Assembly (NCBI GenBank): GCA_021785795.1 | Contig: JAJYEK010000225.1 | Span: 1-5,268, forward strand | DNA length: 5,268 nucleotides | DNA from: Pseudomonadota bacterium | GTDB lineage: Bacteria; Pseudomonadota; Gammaproteobacteria; Acidiferrobacterales; UBA6901 | Reading direction: 5' to 3' | Shown here: positions 1 to 4,747 of the stretch, one piece after another | Layout: the number at the start of each line of letters is the position of its first letter | Position numbering within the stretch: position 1 is the first letter of the stretch | Translations under genes and position numbers: made by a program | The notes under the pieces: generated by a model | Told to the model about the DNA's origin: nothing | What the model saw: only the letters and a program-made list of their open reading frames with translations | The model's database searches: none

Positions 1-951
1 CTCAGCCATGAGCCCCAGCCGCTCGGGGCTGTGCAGGTTGAGTTCCGGAGCATAGACGACGTAGCTGCTGGTGGTGCGCTTGGCGCGGTACATTGCAATT
101 TCGGCGTGCTGCATGAGCGTGCCGGCGTCCGCGGCGTGATCGGGCATCAGCGCCACGCCGATACTTGCCTCGACAGCGATCGGAATTCCCTCAATCATGA
201 ACGGCGCCTGCAGGAAGTCCTGGAGCTTGCCGACGACCGTCATAAGATCCGATCCCCGCGCCAGGCGCGGCAGCAGGATGCCGAATTCGTCGCCGCCCAG
301 ACGCGCCACGACGTCGGTGACATACAGCACACCGCGCAAACGCAGGCCGACCTGGCGCAGCAGCTGATCCCCACGCGTGTGTCCAAGCGTGTCGTTGACC
401 TCCTGAAAACGATCGAGATCCATCACCAGCAAAGCCATGACTTCTTCATCGGTCCGAGTCTGCCAGATTGCCTCCTGCGTGTACTCGCCGAACCGCGTGC
501 GGTTCGGCAGATCGGTGACCGGGTCCGTGTAGGCGAGCCGGCGGATGGTTTCGTCGGCCTCGCGGCGTTCGCGGCGCACCTGCGCGTCCCGCAGTTCGCG
601 GTCGACCGCCGGCGCCAGGCGCTTGAGGTTGTCCTTGAGAATGTAATCGTGCGCGCCGGCCTTCATCGCGATGACAGCGCGATCCTCGCCTATGGTGCCG
701 GAGACGATGATAAAGGGCAGGTCAAGGCCGCTGTCGCGCAGCAGCGAGAGCGCGTCGAAGGCATTGAAGCGGGGCATGGTGAAATCGGAAAAGACGATAT
801 CCCATTCGCGCGCGCGCAGCTCCGCGCCCATCGATTCGGGAGTATCGACGCGGGCATATTCCGGTTCGTAGCCGCCGCGACGAAGCGCGTGCAGCAGCAG
901 TTCGGTGTCGTCGACCGAATCCTCCACAATCAGGGTTCGTAGTGGTCTCAT
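1..951 (-). CDS. REC-GGDEF response regulator (diguanylate cyclase), probably with a C-terminal EAL domain; 3' end outside window
   Basis: Translating the minus strand from ATG 951-949 gives 317 codons open to the left edge. Residues 1-120 form a receiver domain: acidic pair E10/D11, phospho-acceptor D56 in the SDFTMP segment, S84 and K106. A short helical linker (about 121-138) leads into a GGDEF domain (about 139-302) with DLDRF at 178-182, ND at 186-187 and an intact GGDEF at 219-223, the signature of diguanylate cyclases that make c-di-GMP from two GTP. The RxxD inhibitory site, expected five residues upstream, reads YVTD (210-213), so its arginine is missing. The last visible residues (HSPERLGLMAE) resemble the linker that usually leads into an EAL phosphodiesterase domain; that domain is inferred, not seen. 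No membrane segment is visible. The ATG overlaps the stop of the upstream regulator (ATGA) and has GGGAG (959-963) seven bases upstream, so coupled translation in one operon is likely. Confidence 0.93.
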   Translation of the reverse strand, partial: MRPLRTLIVEDSVDDTELLLHALRRGGYEPEYARVDTPESMGAELRAREWDIVFSDFTMPRFNAFDALSLLRDSGLDLPFIIVSGTIGEDRAVIAMKAGAHDYILKDNLKRLAPAVDRELRDAQVRRERREADETIRRLAYTDPVTDLPNRTRFGEYTQEAIWQTRTDEEVMALLVMDLDRFQEVNDTLGHTRGDQLLRQVGLRLRGVLYVTDVVARLGGDEFGILLPRLARGSDLMTVVGKLQDFLQAPFMIEGIPIAVEASIGVALMPDHAADAGTLMQHAEIAMYRAKRTTSSYVVYAPELNLHSPERLGLMAE

Positions 952-1403
952 CTGGTTGCTCCCGGCGGGTCTCCGGGGGTCTCGTTGAGCACCAGCCAGT
1001 AGAGTCCGAGCTGGCGCACCGCCTCCGTGAACTGCGCGAAATCTACGGGTTTTCGGATATAGCTGTTGGCGCCAAGACGGTAGCTGTTTACGAGGTCCTG
1101 CTCCTCCCGGGAGGAAGTCAGGATGACTACCGGAAGAAGTCGCGTCGCCGGAGCGGAGCGGATCTGGGCCAGCACTTCGAGCCCATCAACCCTGGGAAGC
1201 TTCAGGTCGAGAAGCGTCACCGCCGGCTTGTCCTCAGGGTCTCGTCCTGCATGGGCGCCACGGGCAAACAAATAGTCCAGGGCCTCGACACCATCGCGCG
1301 CCACTACCACGGTGTTCGCGACGTTGCTTTTGCTTAAAGCACGCAACGTGAGCGCCTCGTCATCGGGATTGTCCTCGACCAGTAAAATAATTTTGTTTTC
1401 CAT
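948..1403 (-). CDS. Single-domain response regulator, Rcp1/CheY-like
   Basis: This 151-residue protein is a receiver domain only, with no DNA-binding or enzymatic output domain. Visible active-site residues are E10/D11 and D14/D15 in VEDNPDDEAL, phospho-acceptor D66 in LLDLKLPRVDG, T96 in ILTSS, and K118 in RKP. The loop between beta2 and the D66 strand (about 45-60, ARGAHAGRDPEDKP) and the LLDLKLP segment are typical of the Rcp1-type regulators encoded next to PAS or phytochrome-type histidine kinases. It starts 6 nt after the kinase stop and its own stop overlaps the start of the REC-GGDEF gene by 4 nt, so it sits in the middle of a three-gene operon. The ribosome site before ATG 1403 is weak (only GAGAA), consistent with coupling to kinase translation. 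It probably takes phosphoryl groups from the neighbouring kinase and acts by protein contact or as a phosphate sink; the partner is inferred. Confidence 0.95.
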   Translation of the reverse strand: MENKIILLVEDNPDDEALTLRALSKSNVANTVVVARDGVEALDYLFARGAHAGRDPEDKPAVTLLDLKLPRVDGLEVLAQIRSAPATRLLPVVILTSSREEQDLVNSYRLGANSYIRKPVDFAQFTEAVRQLGLYWLVLNETPGDPPGATR

Positions 1404-1409
1404 GATTTC

Positions 1410-3113
1410 TCAGGACGGCACTTCGGACCGCAATGTGAAAAAGAAGCTTGCCCCGGCGTCGACCGCGGCCTCGGTCCAGATGCGCCCGCCGTGGCGCTGA
1501 ACGATACGCTGCACCGTGGCGAGTCCGATGCCGGTTCCGGGGAACTCATTTGCCGCGTGCAGCCGCTGGAACGCCCCGAAGAGCTTGTGCGCGTAAGCCA
1601 TGTTGAACCCTACGCCATTGTCACGCACGAAAAATCCCGACCGTCCGTCTTCGGCAACGTACCGTCCGATCCTGATGCGTGCTATCGGGCGCGGCTCCGT
1701 GAACTTCCATGCATTCGAAAGCAGATTTGTCAGCGCGATGCGTAGCAGCCTGCCGTCTCCCATGGCCTGCAAACCGGGCTCGATGTCGACCTCCACCCGC
1801 CGCGCCGGGTAGGTATGGCGCAGTTCGTCAGCAATCGACTCGGCCAGGGCGCTGAAGTCGATCGCTTCCGGGTGCAACTCGCTGCGCGTAACACGCGAAA
1901 GTGCGAGCAGGTCGTCGATCAGAACGCCCATGCGCTGCGTGGCAGCACGCACGCGCGCGAGATGATCGCGCGCAGTCTGATCGAGCTGTGCTGCGTAATC
2001 CTCGAGCAGTGCCTGGCTGAACCCATCGATGGAACGCAGCGGAGCGCGCAGATCATGCGACACCGAGTAGCTGAATGCTTCGAGCTCGCGGTTGGCCGCC
2101 TCGAGTTCAACGGTGTGCCGGCGGAGATCCTCGTTGAGCCGCCGGATCTGCTCGGTCTCCTGTTTACGCTGTGTAATGTCGCGGATGATGCCTGCTACCC
2201 ATAAACCTTCTGCGGTTTCTATGGGGCTCAGACTGATTTCTACGGGAAAAAAGCTTCCGTCTTTGCGCTGTCCGAGCAGTTCCAGGCCTTCACCCATATT
2301 GCGCCGTCGTGGTGTCGCGATGTATCTGGCTCGATGTTCGGTATGGCTCCGGCGCTGCCTGTCCGGCACCAGGATTTCGATGGATTGACCAGTCAGCTCT
2401 TCGGTCGTGTAGCCGAAGTGCAACCCGGCTTGGTCATTGGCAAGAACGATTCGGCCCTCGCGGTCGACGATGATGATCCCGTCGGGAGCTGATCGCAGCA
2501 GTTCGGACAGCCAGTTCTGGGCGCGCTTGCGTTCGGCGATTTCGGTATTCAGTGCTTCGTTGATCTGCTGCAGGCTTCTGTTCAGCGCGTCAAGCTCGCG
2601 GCTGCGCTGGAGGATTTCGCGCTCCAGCGCCCGGTTGCGGCGCTCGACGGCATCGGACGGTTCGTGCTGCACGGCTTCCGGCAGGCTGCCACGAACGTAG
2701 TCGGTCACGTCTTCGACGCGGTGGATGATGTAGCGAATACGACCGTCGGACGCCAGCACCGGCGAGTTGACCGGACTCCAGAATCGTTCCTCAAAACCTC
2801 CGCCGGTACTGTCCGGACGGCGTACGTCGTATTTCTGGACGGCCATTGTGTCAGGCGCTCTGCTGGTCATGACTCGCTGCAGCGATGCGCGCAGATTCCG
2901 CGCTCCGGTTGCCGAATGATCGTCGGGATTGTCAGGGAAAACGTCAAATAGGCCGTGGTTGACGATCTTTGTCCGTTCGGTGAATGTTGCGCGCAGGTAG
3001 GCGTCGGTGGCGTCCAGGATCGTGAACTGGGCATCAGCCTGGAGAACGAGCAGCAGCGCGGGGGCATCCCGGAAGAGCCGCTCGAAATCCAGGTCACCAG
3101 GAGCCATCGTCAC
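1410..3113 (-). CDS. Soluble PAS-PAS sensor histidine kinase
   Basis: The 567-residue product has an N-terminal PAS domain (about 9-140, ending HRVEDVTDYV), a coiled-coil-like linker (about 153-203, rich in Glu, Arg and Leu), a second PAS domain (about 204-317, with the FGYTTEEL and RKDGSFFPVEISLSPIE segments and the IIRDITQRK exit), a HisKA dimerisation domain with H353 in SYSVSHDLRAPLRSIDGFS, and an HATPase domain. The ATPase shows N467 (N box, SNAWKF), D498-N-G-V-G-F (G1), F512 and F515 (F box) and GTGIGL at 526-531 (G2), so it should be active. No transmembrane helix is visible, which suggests a cytoplasmic sensor; no cofactor-binding residue identifies the signal. The start used is GTG 3113-3111; ATG 3107-3105, two codons in, is an alternative. 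Neither has a good ribosome site of its own, but the GTG overlaps the stop of a 12-codon upstream ORF that does. Likely partners are the two receiver proteins downstream. Confidence 0.95.
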   Translation of the reverse strand: MTMAPGDLDFERLFRDAPALLLVLQADAQFTILDATDAYLRATFTERTKIVNHGLFDVFPDNPDDHSATGARNLRASLQRVMTSRAPDTMAVQKYDVRRPDSTGGGFEERFWSPVNSPVLASDGRIRYIIHRVEDVTDYVRGSLPEAVQHEPSDAVERRNRALEREILQRSRELDALNRSLQQINEALNTEIAERKRAQNWLSELLRSAPDGIIIVDREGRIVLANDQAGLHFGYTTEELTGQSIEILVPDRQRRSHTEHRARYIATPRRRNMGEGLELLGQRKDGSFFPVEISLSPIETAEGLWVAGIIRDITQRKQETEQIRRLNEDLRRHTVELEAANRELEAFSYSVSHDLRAPLRSIDGFSQALLEDYAAQLDQTARDHLARVRAATQRMGVLIDDLLALSRVTRSELHPEAIDFSALAESIADELRHTYPARRVEVDIEPGLQAMGDGRLLRIALTNLLSNAWKFTEPRPIARIRIGRYVAEDGRSGFFVRDNGVGFNMAYAHKLFGAFQRLHAANEFPGTGIGLATVQRIVQRHGGRIWTEAAVDAGASFFFTLRSEVPS

Positions 3114-3148
3114 GGTGCCATACGGTTTCGGGCATAGTGAGCAATCAT
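3110..3148 (-). CDS. Possible 12-residue leader peptide overlapping the kinase start
   Basis: ATG 3148-3146 opens a 12-codon frame (MIAHYARNRMAP) that ends in TGA at 3112-3110. It is preceded seven bases upstream by a near-perfect Shine-Dalgarno sequence, much stronger than anything in front of the kinase. Its TGA overlaps the kinase GTG as GTGA, the classic layout for termination and re-initiation. The peptide has no recognisable attenuator signature such as a run of one amino acid. It could be a true leader ORF that couples translation, or a small indel could have separated the best start from the kinase frame: the two frames differ by one base. Expression is inferred only from the ribosome site. 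Confidence 0.4.
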   Translation of the reverse strand: MIAHYARNRMAP

Positions 3149-3151
3149 GAG

Positions 3152-3167
3152 TTCACCTCCTTGTGAA
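3152..3167 (-). promoter_or_regulatory. Small hairpin that holds the Shine-Dalgarno core in its loop
   Basis: In the minus-strand RNA, TTCAC (3167-3163) pairs with GTGAA (3156-3152), leaving AAGGAG as a six-base loop. The stem takes in the GTGA end of the ribosome-binding sequence while AGGAG stays in the loop. A five-base-pair stem is marginal alone, so a regulatory role is possible but not shown. Confidence 0.4.
3153..3162 (-). promoter_or_regulatory. Near-perfect Shine-Dalgarno sequence, AAGGAGGTGA
   Basis: On the minus strand this reads AAGGAGGTGA, ten bases complementary to the 3' end of 16S rRNA. It sits seven bases from ATG 3148 (counted from GGAGG), ideal for that start, and about 44 bases from the kinase GTG, too far to serve it directly. 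It therefore points to translation of the 12-codon leader frame. Confidence 0.75.
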
Positions 3168-3252
3168 GGGCCTGGTGATGTTGGCAGAAATCACAGTGCC
3201 GGTACGATCCAGCAAGCCAGGGTCGCGGTACAAACACGCCGGTGATTCTCCC

Positions 3253-3291
3253 TGATGATGCCCGGCCGGTGCCGGCGTCGGGACATCGTCA
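3253..3291 (-). promoter_or_regulatory. Strong hairpin in the 5' leader of the kinase transcript
   Basis: The segment 3253-3260 pairs with 3284-3291 (8 bp with one G-T wobble), 3261-3264 (CCCG) with 3279-3282 (CGGG), and 3265-3268 (GCCG) with 3273-3276 (CGGC). The loop is four bases (3269-3272), with bulges at 277-278 and 283 of the 3200s. That is about 16 paired positions. Neither side has a T run, so it is not a standard intrinsic terminator. It lies about 25-60 bases after the predicted transcription start of the kinase operon and may stabilise or regulate that leader. It matches no riboswitch class I recognise. Confidence 0.5.
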
Positions 3292-3321
3292 TCGGATCGG
3301 AAAGACTGTGGATTTAGATAG

Positions 3322-3327
3322 ATTATA
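3322..3327 (-). promoter_or_regulatory. Candidate -10 box (TATAAT) of the kinase operon
   Basis: The minus strand reads TATAAT at 3327-3322, a perfect sigma-70-type -10 hexamer. No good -35 is found at 16-19 bp spacing; the upstream stretch (3344-3354) is A/T-rich and might act as an UP-like element or mark an activator-dependent promoter. Transcription would begin near 3315, giving a leader of roughly 165 nt before the 12-codon ORF. Confidence 0.45.
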
Positions 3328-3414
3328 GTTCAGATTTGCTGCGAAAAAATAATTGCCGGACGAGCAGGCGATAAGGCGCGATCACCGACCAATGTCGGCA
3401 ACGCACCGGGCAGT

Positions 3415-3435
3415 GGCGTTTATGTCAACGCCTTT
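3415..3435. repeat. 6-bp inverted repeat followed by TTT (weak terminator-like)
   Basis: GGCGTT (3415-3420) and AACGCC (3427-3432) are perfect arms around a six-base loop, followed by TTT on the plus strand. The T run is too short for a confident intrinsic terminator and no plus-strand gene precedes it. The minus strand of the same repeat contains TTGACA (3428-3423), a perfect -35 hexamer, but no -10 follows at the right distance. Confidence 0.3.
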
Positions 3436-3871
3436 CGCAGGCTGTAATAACATTCCTAATAGAATCGCTGCCTTTCGGATATTACGCATAAACCGTATGG
3501 TTTCCTGTTGCGCTAGGCCAATGCATGCGCTTCGGGGGAGGCGTATTTGCCTAACTCCACACCACACATTTCTTCACTTGTGACGTCTGGGCAGGCATCA
3601 CGTGTCGCATGCGCGACAGAGATCAGACGCCGTGATCGGGGGGCACGAATCACCGAGGTGCGGAGTCTGCGGAAAATCGGAAGTCCCGTGGCTCTCCGGA
3701 CCCCCCCGGCGTGTACCCTGATCCCGGTCCGCGGCTTCTGGACGACCGGGGTCGGCGGTTTCGCCCTGAGCTTACGGCGGTCTCCGCAGTCGGACATCAA
3801 AAAACAAGGGCGGTTACACGTTGCCATAACCGCATGCAATGGGCAGTCTGCGCGTTTTCATGGCCGGGCAT

Positions 3872-3901
3872 GATGCGCGCGCCGATGGGCATGCGCATCG
3901 G
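3872..3901. repeat. Overlapping inverted repeats (alternative hairpins)
   Basis: CCGATG (3882-3887) and CATCGG (3896-3901) form 6-bp arms around eight bases. GATGCGC (3872-3878) and GCGCATC (3893-3899) form competing 7-bp arms. Both use the same right-hand segment, so only one can form at a time. No T run follows. Function is unknown. Confidence 0.4.
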
Positions 3902-3915
3902 TCGCTGACAAGGGG

Positions 3916-3966
3916 TGGCAGATCGTGTGATTGTCGCGTTATCATTCACACGAACTCCGTCTGCCA
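3916..3966. repeat. Interrupted 15-bp inverted repeat
   Basis: The left arm, 3916-3930 (TGGCAGATCGTGTGA), is matched exactly by two right-arm blocks: TCACACGA (3946-3953) and TCTGCCA (3960-3966). They are separated by six unpaired bases (3954-3959). The loop is the 15 bases 3931-3945. A perfect 15-base match in two blocks is unlikely by chance over so short a span. It lies about 190 bp upstream of the DUF2946-like gene. It could be a transcript hairpin, a repressor or recombinase site, or an extragenic palindrome; no T run supports termination. Confidence 0.6.
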
Positions 3967-4153
3967 GCGTTGATCCGTGTCGCTATATGGGCCGATGTGT
4001 TCGCAAGAGGAACTAAATTTCCGGTGTGCTGTCTTTCAGTCTCAAGGACTCGTCAGGCTGGCGGGGGGAATGCATACTCCATCAATGAGCAGGCGAATTG
4101 CCGCATATTTTCCCGGCGCGGACGCTGCGCACATGAGCTGTGTCATTTCGACC

Positions 4154-4453
4154 ATGCGACGGATGCGCTGGTTCAGATGGACCGCATTCCTGGCTCTGCT
4201 TTGCGCCATCGGCCTCTACGCCGCGGAGGCTTCGCATCACCACAAGACGCAGGCCGGCGAGCTCCGCTGTCCGGTGTGCCATACGATTGCCCACGGCGCG
4301 CTGGATGTCTTCGTCCCCGGGGCCGATTCGGCTCCCCAGTTCGGAAGCGGATATCTGCTCATGCTGTGGCGTGCCCGGCAGATTTTCCTTCCGCAATCCT
4401 TTACTGTCCGTCCGCAGTCGCGGGCTCCGCCGTTTCTCTTTTTCATTCCCTAG
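4154..4453 (+). CDS. Small DUF2946-like exported protein with CPVC motif, probably copper-related
   Basis: From ATG 4154 the product has 99 residues. A basic start (MRRMRWFRW) and a hydrophobic stretch (about 10-24) look like a signal peptide or membrane anchor, with a possible cut after residue 26. Then come a His cluster (28-30), a CPVCH motif (39-43), a second semi-hydrophobic stretch (about 63-80) and a Pro-rich end with RAPP. A single N-terminal anchor, His cluster and CxxC are the usual layout of the DUF2946 family, often found near copper-handling genes; the assignment is by pattern only. The start is uncertain: the frame is open from GTG 3977, with in-frame ATGs at 4070, 4085, 4133 and 4163, and none has a well-placed ribosome site. 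ATG 4154 was chosen because it puts the basic residues directly before the hydrophobic core. The cupredoxin gene 295 bp downstream on the same strand supports a metal role. Confidence 0.72.
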   Translation: MRRMRWFRWTAFLALLCAIGLYAAEASHHHKTQAGELRCPVCHTIAHGALDVFVPGADSAPQFGSGYLLMLWRARQIFLPQSFTVRPQSRAPPFLFFIP

Positions 4454-4689
4454 ACTCCTGTTTACACCAAGTGCTGACTGCGGCGTGATGCGCTGCGGTT
4501 GATGTCGATGCAGGGTCCATGCTGATCCGGCGGGTCGTTGCCGGAGTGTTGCGGCAGGGTAGCTCAGCGAACGTCACCCCAGTGGCAGTCGTTCACTGGC
4601 CGCTTGCGTTGCATCCAGACCGTCTCGGCGGCAGGCCCTCCCGCGGACCCGGGACGGAATCAGTGTGCGTCCTGGAGAAACGGGTTGTG

Positions 4690-4708
4690 ACCCTGCGCAT
4701 TGCAGGGT
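4690..4708. promoter_or_regulatory. Candidate operator palindrome upstream of the cupredoxin gene
   Basis: ACCCTGC (4690-4696) and GCAGGGT (4702-4708) are perfect 7-bp arms around five bases. TTGTGA (4685-4690), a weak -35-like hexamer, adjoins the left arm, and GACAAT (4715-4720) is a possible -10. A dyad just after a -35 recalls MerR/CueR-type copper operators, but the centre is shorter than the usual CueR layout and the -35 to -10 distance (24 bp) is too long. It may equally be bound by another regulator or be an RNA hairpin. Confidence 0.35.
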
Positions 4709-4734
4709 GGATTGGACAATTAACAATCAACGAA

Positions 4735-4738
4735 GAGG
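4735..4738 (+). promoter_or_regulatory. Ribosome binding site of the cupredoxin gene (GAGG)
   Basis: GAGG within GAAGAGGTC lies nine bases before ATG 4748. It fixes that start, which also places a clean signal peptide at the N-terminus. Confidence 0.7.
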
Positions 4739-4747
4739 TCGATACCC

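Larger units (their letters stand above)
3328..4153. other. Gene-poor divergent intergenic region rich in inverted repeats
   Basis: No frame here has recognisable protein features. Open frames of 60-110 codons exist on both strands, but they face each other, carry many Arg, Cys and Pro residues without domain character, and lack good ribosome sites. Short perfect inverted repeats occur at 3390-3403 (CCGAC/GTCGG), 3415-3432 (GGCGTT/AACGCC), 3604-3617 (GTCGC/GCGAC), 3621-3637 (GATCA/TGATC), 3723-3750 (CCCGGTC/GACCGGG), 3811-3832 (CGGTTA/TAACCG), 3882-3901 (CCGATG/CATCGG) and 3916-3966. The region separates the minus-strand signalling operon from the plus-strand copper-related genes. It could hold regulatory sites, small RNAs or decayed sequence; nothing more specific can be supported. 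Confidence 0.6.
4454..4747 (+). other. Intergenic leader region of the cupredoxin gene, with several palindromes
   Basis: No gene is supported in these 294 bases; the one open frame crossing them overlaps the cupredoxin in another frame and has no family character. Inverted repeats occur at 4526-4545 (TCCGGC/GCCGGA, eight-base loop), 4579-4599 (CCAGTG/CACTGG, nine-base loop) and 4690-4708. None is followed by a T run, so no terminator can be called. The length and the palindrome near the 3' end suggest that the cupredoxin has its own promoter. Confidence 0.5.

Noticed and set aside
31..942. A 303-codon open frame on the plus strand
   Set aside because: It is the antisense shadow of the REC-GGDEF gene. 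The minus-strand frame carries complete receiver and GGDEF motifs, while this one has no recognisable domain.
1815..2204. A 129-codon plus-strand frame and others opposite the kinase
   Set aside because: They lie wholly inside the kinase, which has all its domain motifs on the minus strand; long antisense frames are expected in GC-rich genes.
3149..3315. A riboswitch, in particular a c-di-GMP aptamer upstream of the kinase
   Set aside because: The leader is structured, but I could not match conserved c-di-GMP, fluoride or other known aptamer sequence elements.
3423..3428. A perfect TTGACA (-35) on the minus strand
   Set aside because: No acceptable -10 follows at 16-18 bp; the hexamer is part of a short inverted repeat and may be a chance match.
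3513..3873. Two overlapping 108-codon frames, one on each strand
   Set aside because: They overlap head to head, have no recognisable motif and no good ribosome site, and their composition (many Arg, Pro and Cys residues) looks like translated non-coding DNA.
3931..4488. A 185-codon plus-strand frame over the DUF2946-like gene
   Set aside because: The neighbouring frame contains the signal peptide, His cluster and CPVC motif; this frame has none and is best seen as a shadow.
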